From Streptomyces uncialis (GTDB taxonomy: Bacteria; Actinomycetota; Actinomycetes; Streptomycetales; Streptomycetaceae), in assembly GCF_001905345.1 (NCBI RefSeq), contig NZ_LFBV01000001.1, forward strand, positions 941,321 through 1,005,320: a DNA stretch of 64,000 nt, read 5' to 3'. The notes below the pieces were generated by a model that did no database searches, was not told where the DNA came from, and was given only the letters and a program-made list of their open reading frames with translations. How positions within the stretch are numbered: the stretch's first letter is position 1; every line of letters begins with the position of its first letter. Shown piece by piece: positions 7,173 to 16,802 of the stretch. The position numbers and the translations under genes were made by a program.

Positions 7173-10100
7173 TCACGCCGCGGCGATGGGCGCCAGCAAC
7201 GCCCGTACCTCCGTGGCCTCGGAGGAGCCCAGCTCCTCGTAGATGGCGAGGGCCTCCGACCAGCAGGCACGTGCCCGGTCGCTCTGCCCGAGCCGCGCCA
7301 GGGCCCGTCCGAGCAGGGTGAGGACGTTCCCGCGCCGCCACTCGCCGCCGATCTGCCGCAGGGCGACCAGCGCCTGCTCGGCGAGTACCGCGGTCTGCGC
7401 CGGGCGGTCCCCCGCGAGATGCGCCTCCGCCAGCCGGAACAGGCTCATCCCCTCCCACAGCCGCTGCCGCGACGCGCGGAACACGGCCAGGGCGCCGGTG
7501 AGCTGGTCGAGGGCATCGGGCAGCCGTCCGGCCTGGGTCAGCGCCATCCCCAGCGCGTAGCGGCCGTTGGCCAGCCGCAGGGTGAGTCCTAGTTGGTCGT
7601 AGATCGCGACGCCCTGTCCGGCGAGACGCACGGCCGATTCCGTGCGGCCCCCGGCCAGATGGATACGGGACAGATTGCACAGCGCGCTGGCCTCACCGGG
7701 CCGGTTGCCGTCGGCGCGGAACGCGGCGATGGACTCGCCCAGATGCCGCTCGCCGTCCTCGTGGCGCCCCTCGTACAGGGCGATGATGCCGCGTTCGTTG
7801 GGCGCGTTGCTGCTGACCCAGGGGTCGTGCGCGGTCCGCGCCGGGGGCAACGCCCGCGCGGCCTCCTCGTCGGCGCGCGCGAAACGCCCGGCCGTGCTGT
7901 GCACCTGCGCGAGTGTCGTCCGCGCGCGGGACTCGACCCAGGTGTCACCGGCGGCCGCCGCCGCGTCCCGCACGGCGGTCGCGGCGGCCTCGTAGCGCCG
8001 GGCGCTGACGCCCGTCTCCGCGAGGTCCTTCGCCGCGAGCAGCAGGTCCACCGCCCTGCGCAGGGCACCGGACTGGCCGGCCTGCCGGACGGCGGCCAGC
8101 AGGCAGTCGGCCTCGGCGTACAGCCAGTCCAGGGCGGCCCGGCTGTCGGTGAACCGTAGCCCGGGGTACGAGGTCGGTGCCAGATGGTCGACCGTGCGGT
8201 CACCGGGCCGCTCCAGGCCGTACACCCCGGCGGCGGTGGCCAGATAGAAGTCGAGGAGCCTGGTCAGGGCGGCCGGCGGCTCGGCGTTCGGCTGCTCGTC
8301 GCGTTCGGCGCACGCCCGCGCGTAGAGGCGGACGAGGTCGTGGAAGCGGTAGCGGCCCGGCGCGGCGGACTCCAGCAGCGAGGTGTCGACGAGGGCTTCG
8401 AGGAGGTCCTCGGTGTCGTCCTGGGGGAGATCGAGGACAGCCGCCGCCGCGGCCAGCGAGAGGTCCGGACCGTCGGCGAGACCGAGCAGCCGGAAGGCGC
8501 GCGCCTGGTTCGGTTCGAGCTGGCCGTAGCCGAGTTCGAAGGTCGCCTTCACCGCGAGGTCACCGGCCTGGAGCTCGTCCAGCCTGCGCCGCTCGTCGGC
8601 GAGCTTCGCGGCGAGGACGGAGACGGTCCAGGTGCGGCGCGCGGCGAGCCGGGACGCGGCGATCCGGATGGCGAGCGGCAGGAATCCGCACGCGGCGACC
8701 ACGTCCAGCGCGGACTCGCGTTCCGCCGCGACGCGTTCCGCCCCGACGATCCGCGTGAACAGCTGAAGCGCCTCCTCCGGCGACATCACGTCGAGGTCGA
8801 CCAGATGGGCGCCCGCGAGATCCACCATCCGCACCCGGGAGGTGATCAGCGAGGCGCACCCCTCGGTGCCCGGCAGCAGCGGCCGTACCTGCGCGGCGTC
8901 CCGCGCGTTGTCGAGGAGAATCAGGATGCGGCGCCCGTCGAGCATGGACCTGAACAGCGCGGCGCGCTCCTCCAGGGTCTCGGGGATCGCCGTGTCCGGG
9001 GTGCCGAGGGCCCGCAGGAACGCCCCGAGGACTGCTTCGGGTTCGGCGGCCCGGGGGCCCGCGCCCTGGAGGTCGACGTACAGCTGACCGTCGGGGAAGC
9101 GGGTACGGGAGCGGTGGGCGACATGCACGGCGAGCGTGGTCTTGCCGACCCCGCCTATGCCCGCGACGGCGGACACGGCCATCACCCGGCCCTCGGCGGT
9201 GGACAGTACGTCGCTCAGTTCCGAGACGAACGACGCCCGTCCGGTGAAGTCCGGGACGGTCGCCGGGAGCTGGGCGGGACGTACGAGGGTGACGGCCGGT
9301 TCCGCGGCCGGGGCGGACGGCTCCGCGAGGCCGGGGTCGGCCTGGAGGATGCGCTGCTGGAGTTCGCTGAGGCCGGGACGCGGGTCGACACCGAGCTCGT
9401 CGGCGAGCAGCCGCCGGGTGTCGGCGTACACGGCGAGCGCCTCGGCCTGCCGTCCGCTGCGGTACAGCGCGAGCATGAGGAGTTCCCGCAGCCGCTCCCG
9501 CAGGGGGTGCGCGGCGGTGAGGGCGGTCAGCTCGGACACGGCTTCGGCGTGGCAGCCCTGTTCGAGGTCCATGTCGAGCCGGGTTTCGAGGAGTTGCAGC
9601 CGCATTTCCTCCAGCCGGGTCCGCTGGGTGGCGGCGTACGGTCCGGGGACACCGGCGAGGGGCTCGCCGTCCCAGCGGGCGAGCGCCTGGTTCAGCACGG
9701 TCCGGGCGCGGTGCAGATCGCCTTCGCTGCGGGCCTTCTCGGCGGTGGCGGCCAGGTCCTCCGCGTACGAGAGGTCCAGCGCGTCGGACGGCATCCGGAC
9801 CGCGTACCCGCCCGCCTCGCTGACCAGGACCCCCGGTCCGAGGGCCTTGCGCAGCCGGGAGGCGTACGTGCGGATCGCGGCGAGTGCCTGGGACGGGGGT
9901 TCGTCGCCCCACAGGGCGTCGATGAGCTGGGCGGCGGTCGCCATCCGGCCCTCGCGGAGCAGCAGCGCGGTGAGCAGGGCGCGTTGCTGGGGGGACCCCA
10001 TCGGCAGGGCCTCCCCGCCGCGCCACGCGCGCACGGGGCCGAGCACGCCGAAGCGTAGTTCCGCTTTGGCGGTTGCGGCGGTTGCGGTTGCGGTTGCGGT

Positions 10101-10523
10101 TGCGGCGGCGGTTGTGGCTGCGGTGGTGGTGCGGGTGGCGCCCGGGCCCGGGGTGGGCTGTGGGCTGGCGTCGGCGCCGGGGGTGCCGCTGACGGCCTGG
10201 TGCGCGCTGGGGGCTGCTGCCGGGGTGGGGTGAGGGCCGGACGTGACCCGGTGGACCGGGCCGCCTCCGGCGGTGGGTGTGTCCGGGGCCGCGTCCGCTG
10301 TGGCCGTGGTGCGGGGCGCCGGAGTTGTCGCGTCGCGGGCGGTGCCGGTCCGGACGTCTTCGCCGGTCCGGACGCCCTCGCCGCCCTCGCCGCTCACTCC
10401 GCGACCGCCGCCGTCCGTCCTGGCGCGGTACGTCCCGGCTGCGCCGCCGGAGACCGGGGACGCGCCGTGAGCGGGAGCCTCAACCGGATGACGCTGACCC
10501 GGAACTCGCGGTTCTCCGTCCAT
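7173..10523 (-). CDS. AfsR/SARP-family regulator: SARP DNA-binding + NB-ARC + TPR
   Basis: A 1116-aa regulator of the AfsR type. The order is a 152-residue low-complexity N-terminus, an OmpR-like winged helix beginning ELRFGVLGPVRAW (about 153-245), and a bacterial transcriptional-activation domain to about 395. An NB-ARC ATPase follows, with Walker A GIGGVGKTTLA near 455 and LILLDNARD as the Walker B region. The C-terminus is a TPR array (about 870-1110). AfsR proteins bind promoters of secondary-metabolism regulators and are tuned by ATP and Ser/Thr kinases. The 10523 ATG has an aggggga ribosome site 6 nt upstream, so the N-terminal extension is probably real. It includes a Thr/Ala run encoded by a ggttgc-type DNA repeat (10071-10130). 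The family is usually about 100-150 residues shorter. Confidence 0.9.
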   Translation of the reverse strand: MDGEPRVPGQRHPVEAPAHGASPVSGGAAGTYRARTDGGGRGVSGEGGEGVRTGEDVRTGTARDATTPAPRTTATADAAPDTPTAGGGPVHRVTSGPHPTPAAAPSAHQAVSGTPGADASPQPTPGPGATRTTTAATTAAATATATATAATAKAELRFGVLGPVRAWRGGEALPMGSPQQRALLTALLLREGRMATAAQLIDALWGDEPPSQALAAIRTYASRLRKALGPGVLVSEAGGYAVRMPSDALDLSYAEDLAATAEKARSEGDLHRARTVLNQALARWDGEPLAGVPGPYAATQRTRLEEMRLQLLETRLDMDLEQGCHAEAVSELTALTAAHPLRERLRELLMLALYRSGRQAEALAVYADTRRLLADELGVDPRPGLSELQQRILQADPGLAEPSAPAAEPAVTLVRPAQLPATVPDFTGRASFVSELSDVLSTAEGRVMAVSAVAGIGGVGKTTLAVHVAHRSRTRFPDGQLYVDLQGAGPRAAEPEAVLGAFLRALGTPDTAIPETLEERAALFRSMLDGRRILILLDNARDAAQVRPLLPGTEGCASLITSRVRMVDLAGAHLVDLDVMSPEEALQLFTRIVGAERVAAERESALDVVAACGFLPLAIRIAASRLAARRTWTVSVLAAKLADERRRLDELQAGDLAVKATFELGYGQLEPNQARAFRLLGLADGPDLSLAAAAAVLDLPQDDTEDLLEALVDTSLLESAAPGRYRFHDLVRLYARACAERDEQPNAEPPAALTRLLDFYLATAAGVYGLERPGDRTVDHLAPTSYPGLRFTDSRAALDWLYAEADCLLAAVRQAGQSGALRRAVDLLLAAKDLAETGVSARRYEAAATAVRDAAAAAGDTWVESRARTTLAQVHSTAGRFARADEEAARALPPARTAHDPWVSSNAPNERGIIALYEGRHEDGERHLGESIAAFRADGNRPGEASALCNLSRIHLAGGRTESAVRLAGQGVAIYDQLGLTLRLANGRYALGMALTQAGRLPDALDQLTGALAVFRASRQRLWEGMSLFRLAEAHLAGDRPAQTAVLAEQALVALRQIGGEWRRGNVLTLLGRALARLGQSDRARACWSEALAIYEELGSSEATEVRALLAPIAAA
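10071..10130. repeat. Hexanucleotide-type repeat inside the regulator's linker
   Basis: The run ggttgcggcggttgcggttg and its continuation is a (GGTTGC)n/(GGC)n simple repeat. On the coding strand it encodes the alternating Ala/Thr linker just before the SARP DNA-binding domain. Confidence 0.75.
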
Positions 10524-11153
10524 ACAGTCCCCCTGCCGTTCCCGACGTGTCTGTGGGCTGCCGCCAGTTTGCCTTGTTCAGGCCTGATGCGTCAGCTTGG
10601 ATATGTACCTGTCACAGAGTCCGGACGTCAGGGGCCCGCCCGTGCGCTCGCCCGCCCCGTATCTGCGGTCGTACCCAAGGAGGAGGCGCGTACGCGCGCG
10701 AACGGTTCCCGACGGGTCGCCTTCGCTTGCGCTTCCCAGGTCCGTCCGGCGGGGCGTACTTCGTTTCTGTGCCGTCGTCCGTGGGTTTTGCGCAGTTCCC
10801 CGCGCCCCTGGATGCTGCCTCTGTTCGTCGCTCTTCGGGTGCGGGGCGGTTCTCGTTCCTGCTGGACGCACTTGTCCCTGTGCCGTCGTTCGGTGGTTCT
10901 GCGCAGTTCCCCGCGCCCCTTTGGGGCGCATCCGGTCGGTTCTTCGGGTCGGGGCCGGTCGGGATTCTCCGTCCTCGCTCCAACGCGCTCGGTCGGACGT
11001 CCCTCTTGTCCTGCTGAAGAGCATCGGAGTCTGCGGGCAGAGATTCCCGCCCACCCCCTCCCGCAGCAGCGCGAGTCCGCGAGGAAGGGGGTTCCGCGGA
11101 TGACGGGCAAGGCCAGGAGCAGGAACAGGTACGCCCAGCACAGGGAAGGGGGG
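10524..11153. other. Intergenic region
   Basis: No gene is supported. It contains the paired 43-bp repeats listed separately. The part at 10524-10620 should hold the AfsR-type gene promoter. Confidence 0.5.
10767..10920. repeat. Two direct copies of a 43-bp intergenic repeat
   Basis: Copies at 10767-10809 and 10878-10920 share ctgtgccgtcg and gcgcagttccccgcgcccct with few differences. The second continues into ttggggcgc, giving a short hairpin gcgcccctttggggcgc. The GCGCAGTTCCCCGCGCCCCT word is a familiar dispersed intergenic sequence in Streptomyces genomes. Confidence 0.8.
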
Positions 11154-12728
11154 TCAGTCCGGTACTGCAAGGGCCGGGGACTGTTTGGTGAGGATCTCGC
11201 CCCGGAAGAACGCGGGGCTCCGCCGCCGCATCACCAGCATGATCCCGAACCCCAGCACCAGCAGCCCCACCCCGATCACGAACACCGACCCGACCCCCAG
11301 AACGGCGGACCCGGAACCGTACGCAGGGTTCCACATGTCGATCAGCGTCTTCGTGAAGACGGCCGCGAGCAGCACTCCGCCGAGCAGCGGGAAGACGCCC
11401 TTGAACATCAGGTCACGGAACGAGTTCCGCAGCTCCGCCCGGAAGTACCACGCGCAGGCGAACGCGGTCAGCGCGTAGTAGAAGCAGATCATCAGACCGA
11501 GCGCGTAGATCGTGTCCACCAGTACGTGCTCGCTGACCAGCGTCATCACCGTGTAGAACACCCCGGTCGCGATCCCCGCCGTGATCGTCGCCCGTCCGGG
11601 TGTCCGGTACCGGGGGTGCACCCGTGCGTACGACGCGGGCAGCGCCTCGTACGCGGACATGGCGAGCACCGTCCGGGCGACGGGGATGAACGTCGTCTGG
11701 AGGCTCGCCGCGGCGGACGCCAGGACCGCGACGAACAGGAGCACCCCGAGCGCGCCGCCCATGACGGGACCGGCGAGCGCGGCGAAGACGTTGTCGGAGG
11801 TGTCGGGGTTCGCGAGTCCGAGGCCGGACGTTCCGGAGCCGACCGCCATCTGTGCGGCGACCCCGGTCGCGAGGTAGGAGCCGACGAGGACGACCATCGC
11901 GACGAGGGCGGCGCGGCCGGGCGTACGGTCGCTGCCGACGGTCTCCTCGTTGGCGGTGAGACAGGCGTCCCAGCCCCAGTACATGAAGATCGACAGGGAC
12001 AGTCCGGCGGTGAACGCGGCGAAGGACTGCACGGCGAACGGGTTCAGCCAGGACCATGAGAAGTCGGCACCGGTGGTGAAGGCGCCGGACCGCGCCTTCT
12101 GCACGGCGAGCGCCACGAAGACGACGAGGACGACGAGCTGGAGGGCGACCAGGGTGTACTGCACGCCCTTGGTGGCCGTCATGCCCCGGTAGCTGATCGC
12201 GGTGGCCGCGGCGACGAGGACGAGCACCGTGACGATGTGCACGGCCTTGTCGCCGTCGAGCGCGGCGATCCGTTCGCTGCCGGTGAGTTCCCCGGCGAGC
12301 AGCCAGAAGTACGAGGTCGCCACCCCCGCGAGGTTCGACAGGACGATGATCGTCGCGATGACCAGACCCCAGCCGCACATCCAGCCGACCCGGGGACCGA
12401 ACGCCTTCACCGTCCAGGTGAAGGAGGTGCCGCAGTCGGGGACGGCCCGGTTCAGCTCGCGGTACGCGAAGGCGACGAGCAGCATCGGCAGGAACCCGGC
12501 GAGGAACACGGCGGGCATCTGGAGCCCGACCTCGCCGGCGGTGGACCCGAGGGTGGAGGTCAGGCAGTAGACCGGGGCGACCGTGGAGATGCCGATGACG
12601 GCACTGCCGAAGAGTCCGACGGAGTTCCCGCCGAGCCCCTTGTCCGGTACGTCCGCGCCTCCGCCGCCGGGCCCTGTGGCGCCCCGGACCGGGTCCCCGG
12701 CCGGAGGCCGTGCTTCCACCTGAGTCAT
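11154..12728 (-). CDS. APC-family amino acid permease
   Basis: A 524-aa polytopic protein with about 12-14 hydrophobic helices. The signature after the first helix is VGLFGSAVIGISTVAPVYCLT, and YRELNRAVPDCGTSFTWTVKAFGP matches the GxxxxW region of amino acid-polyamine-organocation permeases. It imports an amino acid or related amine across the cytoplasmic membrane; specificity is not readable. The frame is open for another 240 codons upstream, but those are not membrane-like. The ATG at 12728 (MTQVEARPP) is chosen because the protein-like composition begins there, although no strong ribosome site precedes it. The C-terminus ends FFRGEILTKQSPALAVPD. It stands alone; the neighbours are unrelated. 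Confidence 0.88.
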   Translation of the reverse strand: MTQVEARPPAGDPVRGATGPGGGGADVPDKGLGGNSVGLFGSAVIGISTVAPVYCLTSTLGSTAGEVGLQMPAVFLAGFLPMLLVAFAYRELNRAVPDCGTSFTWTVKAFGPRVGWMCGWGLVIATIIVLSNLAGVATSYFWLLAGELTGSERIAALDGDKAVHIVTVLVLVAAATAISYRGMTATKGVQYTLVALQLVVLVVFVALAVQKARSGAFTTGADFSWSWLNPFAVQSFAAFTAGLSLSIFMYWGWDACLTANEETVGSDRTPGRAALVAMVVLVGSYLATGVAAQMAVGSGTSGLGLANPDTSDNVFAALAGPVMGGALGVLLFVAVLASAAASLQTTFIPVARTVLAMSAYEALPASYARVHPRYRTPGRATITAGIATGVFYTVMTLVSEHVLVDTIYALGLMICFYYALTAFACAWYFRAELRNSFRDLMFKGVFPLLGGVLLAAVFTKTLIDMWNPAYGSGSAVLGVGSVFVIGVGLLVLGFGIMLVMRRRSPAFFRGEILTKQSPALAVPD

Positions 12729-13043
12729 GAACAGGAGGTTAAGCGCTGCGGTTTCCGTCAACGGGAGGGCGAAGTTCCGTTTGGTGGTGGGGTGATGAGG
12801 GCGTGGCATCCTTGGGATGGTGCGGTGGCTGCGCGTGTGGGGTGGGGATTCCAAGGTCGCGTAGGGCGGGTGATCATCCTTAGCAAGGTCGGTTGCTGGT
12901 CCATGGGTGGTGCGGGAACCGTAGGTGTGTCCGGTTTGGGGGGCTTCCAGAATTCCTGGGCGGTGGCCGGACCGAGACCCCGCGAAGCGTCCGTTGCCAT
13001 GATCGGGAACCACCCCGGTCCGTGCCCTGCCACACTGACGGAC

Positions 13044-13232
13044 GTGAACGCTCAGAGGCAGGTCCGCTGCGTCCAGTGCGGCAACACCGGCGTGATCGTG
13101 GCGCAGGCCACCGACCCGGAGACCCGGCTTCCCCGGTGGCGCTACACCTGCCTCGACTGCCGTATCGCCTGGTGGGTCGACCAGCACGGCGGAACCGCCA
13201 AGGACTACGAGCGCCGGGAGCCCCCCTTCTGA
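13044..13232 (+). CDS. Small zinc-ribbon-like protein
   Basis: A 62-aa protein with two Cys pairs, RCVQCG (about residues 8-13) and YTCLDCR (about 34-40), spaced as in a zinc ribbon. A Trp-rich end follows (IAWWVDQHGG). It is probably a cytoplasmic zinc-binding protein, possibly a nucleic-acid or protein adaptor; no function is known to me. The start is GTG at 13044, with ATG 12999 as an alternative that adds 15 residues. It is divergent from the permease gene. Confidence 0.6.
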   Translation: MNAQRQVRCVQCGNTGVIVAQATDPETRLPRWRYTCLDCRIAWWVDQHGGTAKDYERREPPF

Positions 13233-13886
13233 CCTCCGCCGGTTCCCGGTCCGCTGTCCCCGGTTCCCGGTCACCTGCGGCGGTGGCGTCGACCTCTCCT
13301 GCCCTGACGCCCGCTCCCGGTGCCCGCCCACTCCCCGGTGCCCGCCGGTGCCCGTCCGGCGCCCGCTCCTACCGGTCGTACGTGTACCCGTACCTGTACC
13401 CGTTCCGTGTGCCAGGCCCCTGTCACGTACCGCCACCCGTGACCGTACGGGCGTCAACCCGCCTTAGCCGCTGACGTATCCACAGCCGCGTGCCGGAATC
13501 CCGACGCGGTGCCCGACCCGCCGCCGACCGTACAACCATCGGTGTGCGGGAGCCGTCCTCCGGTTGTCGGAGAGGGGACGGCGCTTCGCGGCCCCCGGGT
13601 ACCGGCACCGGCACAGGGAGGGCGCCGTGAAACGTGCCGTGCGTACCGGCACCACCATCCCCTGTGCCTCGGCCCGTCCCGGGCGGCCATCGCCGGGGCC
13701 CCGTTCACCGCCGTGCGCCGGGCAACCGCCCCCGCGTGTACGGCGATCCGCCCCCGTCGCCTCGCAGCCGCCCTCCCGCGGCAGGCAACCCCCGACCGGC
13801 GGGAACCGTCCTCCGGGCGGGGGGACGGGGGAGCCTCCGGGCGGTGCCCGGAGGCTCAGCACCACCGATCAGCAAGGAGGACCACC
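13233..13886. other. Intergenic region
   Basis: A pro/gly-coding GC-rich stretch. Several overlapping open frames occur on both strands, none gene-like. It ends in the hairpin at 13831-13857 and a strong ribosome site for the next gene. Confidence 0.5.
13831..13857 (+). promoter_or_regulatory. Perfect hairpin just upstream of the secreted hydrolase ribosome site
   Basis: GAGCCTCCGGGC (13831-13842), loop ggt, GCCCGGAGGCTC (13846-13857): a 12-bp perfect stem. It lies 16 nt before the aaggagg at 13874-13880. It could be a leader attenuator, an mRNA stabiliser or a terminator of upstream transcription. Confidence 0.6.
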
Positions 13887-16742
13887 TTGATCCGAATGAC
13901 GCGCAAGGGAGCCGCCGCCGTGGCGGTTCTCGCGCTGGCGGCGGGGGCGCCGGAACTGGCGTACGCCTCGCCAGGGCAGACGCCCGCACCGCCCGGTTCC
14001 GCACCGGCGGCCCAGCAAGCGGAGGGTACGCAACCGGCGGCCCAGCGACTAGGGGCTCGTCAACCGGGGGGCAAGCTCCCCGAAGGCTGGCGAATAACCG
14101 GCGCGGGCGCCGACCGGCACCTCGTATGGACCGCGCCGGAACGTGTCCCGATGGGGGACGCCCGGGTCGAGTTCCACGCCGGTGACCGGGTGCTCGGCGC
14201 GCCCGCGCCCGACAAGGACCAGCGCACCTTCCGGCTGCCGCTCGGCTCGGCCGAGGTGGGCCCGGACGACGCGCTGAAGGTGCTCGCCGGGGGGCGCCGA
14301 CTGGACCAGGCCGGGAAGGCCGAGGCGGCCGAACGCGCCCCGCGCGACCGGCGCGGCACCGGACCCGCGCCGCAGGCGGCGAGCCCCGCACCGGCCAACC
14401 CGGTCGACCCCGGGACCAAGGGCCGCTACCGGACCGTCAGCGGTGACTACACCCTGCCGTCCGTGAAGCTGCCGGACTTCCCGCGCAAGGTCGAGATGAC
14501 CGCCACGGTCGTCGGCCCGAAGGACGCGCCCGGCAAGCGTCCGGTCGCGCTGTTCCTGCACGGCCGGCACAGCACCTGCTACAACGCGCAGAACGAGACC
14601 GGCTCATGGCCCTGCGACACCGGCTTCAAGCCGATCCCCAGCCATAAGGGCTATCTGCACGACCAGCGACTCCTCGCCTCCCAGGGCTATGTCACGGTCT
14701 CGATCTCCGCGAACGGGATCAACGGCCAGGACCACAGCATCGAGGACGCGGGCGCACAGGCCCGCTCGTCCCTCGTACGGCAGCACCTCGCCCGGCTCGC
14801 GGGCTGGTCCGCGAACCCGGCGAGCGCTCCCGCCGCCCTCCGCAAGCTGCCGCGCGCCGACCTCGACAAGGTGCTGCTCGTCGGGCACTCCCGGGGCGGC
14901 GAGGGTGTCAACCGCGCCGCACTGGACAGCCGTTACCCGGCGCCCGCCGACCGCGACGGCTACAAGGGCCCGGTCCGCTGGAAGATCCGCGGCACTGTCC
15001 TCATCGGCCCCACCATCTTCGGCCAGAACCCCGCGCCCGACGTCCCGTCGGTGACGCTGCTGCCCGGCTGCGACGGGGACGTGTCCGACCTCCAGGGCCA
15101 GATCTACGCCGACGGCACCCGCGCGGTGAGCCGCGGCAAGGCCCTCCAGAGCTCGGTGTACATGGTCGGCGCCAACCACAACTTCTTCAACACCGAGTGG
15201 ACTCCCGGCCAGGCCGTCGCCCCGGCGTGGGACGACTGGGACTCCGACGACACCCGCGACGCCGTCTGCGCGCCCGGCACCCGTACCCGGCTGACGGCGA
15301 AGCAGCAGCAGACCGCCGGTTCCACGTACATCGCCGCCGCGGCCCGGCTGTTCGTCGCCGGTGACGACAAGGTCCGTCCGCTGCTGGACGGTTCGAACCG
15401 GCGGGCCCCGTCCGCCGGACCCGCGCAGGTCCGTACGCACGCCGTCGGCGGCAACCGCGTCCCCGCGGTGCTGCCCTCCGCCTCCACCAAGGTGACGGGC
15501 GGACGTCTCTGCGCCCAGATCGACCCCGACCCGGCCAAGGCGTGCCTGCCGCTCGAGGGCAGCGCGCGTTCACCGCACTTCGCCTTCTGGGAGACCGCCC
15601 GGGAGCCCGGACGGCACGCGATCGCGATGAACTGGAACCGGGCGGGCACCCCGCTGAAGGCGACCCCCGCGAAGAAGTTCTCCGTCAAGGGATCCGAGTC
15701 GCTCGCCCTGCGGGTGATCGTCCCGCAGAACAGCACCGGCACGAAGCTGGATGTCCGGCTCACCGACGCGGCGGGCCGCAAGGCCCACCTCGGCCAGGTC
15801 CGGATCGACGGAATCCCGGGCACCGACCGGACCACGTCCGCGTGGGCCCGTGAGGTCCGCGTACCGCTGAAGGCGGCGGTCCGTGCCGGACTGGACCTGC
15901 GGAAGGCGGCGTCCCTCGAACTCACGCCGCGTACCGGTTCCGGGAAGGCCTGGCTGATGGACGCGTGGGGCTGGCGTCCCGGTACGCCCGCCGCGGGTAC
16001 GGCGAAGATGCCGCGGGTCGACCTCGGCCGGCTCACGGTCAAGGAGGGCGACTCGGGCAGCCGGACGTTCCGGGTGCCGGTCAAGATCACCGGGCACGGC
16101 AGCGGCCAGGTGCGCGTCTTCGTCCAGGACGCCGAGACGGGTGCTACCACCGCCCGCACGGTGACCGTCAAGCCGGGCAGCCAGGCCGTCGACGTCCCGA
16201 TCACCGTCGAGGGCAACACCCGCTTCGCCTACGACTCCGCGCGGAGCGCCTTCGTGAAGGCCGTACGGGGCGTGGCGGTCGGCGCCCACAGCGGCGGGGT
16301 GCTCGTCCGGAACGACGACCCGATGCCGAAGATCTCCGTGGCCCCGGTCGCGGACAAGGTCACCGAGGGGCAGGCCCTCAGCTGGCGGGTGAAGCTCTCG
16401 GAGGCCGCCGACGTGGAGCTGTACGGGATCGCCTTCAAGCTCCTTCCCGCGACCGGCGGTACCGAACTGTCCACCCGCGACGTGGACCCGACCTGGCTCG
16501 ACGCCCAGTTCGGTACTCCTCCCACCCCGGAGGTGCCGCTGTCGCGTCTGTGGGAGGGCGACGCGTATCTGCCCGTGATGTTCGCCGCGGGCGCGCTGAC
16601 CGCGGACGTCACCGTCCCGACGGTCACCGATTCGGTGGCCGAGACGGACGAGACCCTGCGGCTCCAGGAGATCGTGCACGACGCCGAGTGGAACCCCATC
16701 GAGGGTGACATCCACACCGGGACGGTACGGGACACCCCGTAA
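13887..16742 (+). CDS. Secreted alpha/beta hydrolase with Calx-beta-like C-terminal repeats
   Basis: A 951-aa exported enzyme. AAGGAGG at 13874-13880 is 6 nt before TTG 13887 and 15 nt before ATG 13896, so TTG is the preferred start (MIRMTRKG). A Sec signal peptide spans about residues 1-28. An alpha/beta-hydrolase core follows, with oxyanion-region LFLHGRHSTCYN, nucleophile motif GHSRGGEG (Ser about 335) and a C-terminal GANHNFFN that can supply the catalytic His. After the core comes a jelly-roll-like region (FAFWETAREPG...). Two stretches (VDLGRLTVKEGDSGSRTFRV, ISVAPVADKVTEGQALSWRV) resemble Calx-beta repeats. The substrate is unknown; an extracellular esterase/lipase role is likely. It is followed by a strong terminator. 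Confidence 0.8.
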   Translation: MIRMTRKGAAAVAVLALAAGAPELAYASPGQTPAPPGSAPAAQQAEGTQPAAQRLGARQPGGKLPEGWRITGAGADRHLVWTAPERVPMGDARVEFHAGDRVLGAPAPDKDQRTFRLPLGSAEVGPDDALKVLAGGRRLDQAGKAEAAERAPRDRRGTGPAPQAASPAPANPVDPGTKGRYRTVSGDYTLPSVKLPDFPRKVEMTATVVGPKDAPGKRPVALFLHGRHSTCYNAQNETGSWPCDTGFKPIPSHKGYLHDQRLLASQGYVTVSISANGINGQDHSIEDAGAQARSSLVRQHLARLAGWSANPASAPAALRKLPRADLDKVLLVGHSRGGEGVNRAALDSRYPAPADRDGYKGPVRWKIRGTVLIGPTIFGQNPAPDVPSVTLLPGCDGDVSDLQGQIYADGTRAVSRGKALQSSVYMVGANHNFFNTEWTPGQAVAPAWDDWDSDDTRDAVCAPGTRTRLTAKQQQTAGSTYIAAAARLFVAGDDKVRPLLDGSNRRAPSAGPAQVRTHAVGGNRVPAVLPSASTKVTGGRLCAQIDPDPAKACLPLEGSARSPHFAFWETAREPGRHAIAMNWNRAGTPLKATPAKKFSVKGSESLALRVIVPQNSTGTKLDVRLTDAAGRKAHLGQVRIDGIPGTDRTTSAWAREVRVPLKAAVRAGLDLRKAASLELTPRTGSGKAWLMDAWGWRPGTPAAGTAKMPRVDLGRLTVKEGDSGSRTFRVPVKITGHGSGQVRVFVQDAETGATTARTVTVKPGSQAVDVPITVEGNTRFAYDSARSAFVKAVRGVAVGAHSGGVLVRNDDPMPKISVAPVADKVTEGQALSWRVKLSEAADVELYGIAFKLLPATGGTELSTRDVDPTWLDAQFGTPPTPEVPLSRLWEGDAYLPVMFAAGALTADVTVPTVTDSVAETDETLRLQEIVHDAEWNPIEGDIHTGTVRDTP

Positions 16743-16760
16743 CCGACAGCTCCACCGGTC

Positions 16761-16802
16761 CGTCGCCCCCGGGGTCATCTCGATCCGACCCCGGGGGCGA
16801 CG
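16761..16802 (+). terminator. Strong terminator
   Basis: CGTCGCCCCCGGGGTC (16761-16776) pairs perfectly with GACCCCGGGGGCGACG (16787-16802) around a 10-nt loop, 18 bp past the stop of the secreted hydrolase. Confidence 0.9.

Noticed and set aside
12729..13457. N-terminal extension of the amino-acid permease
   Set aside because: The extra 240 residues are non-membrane, Arg/Gly-rich, and overlap the divergent zinc-ribbon gene.
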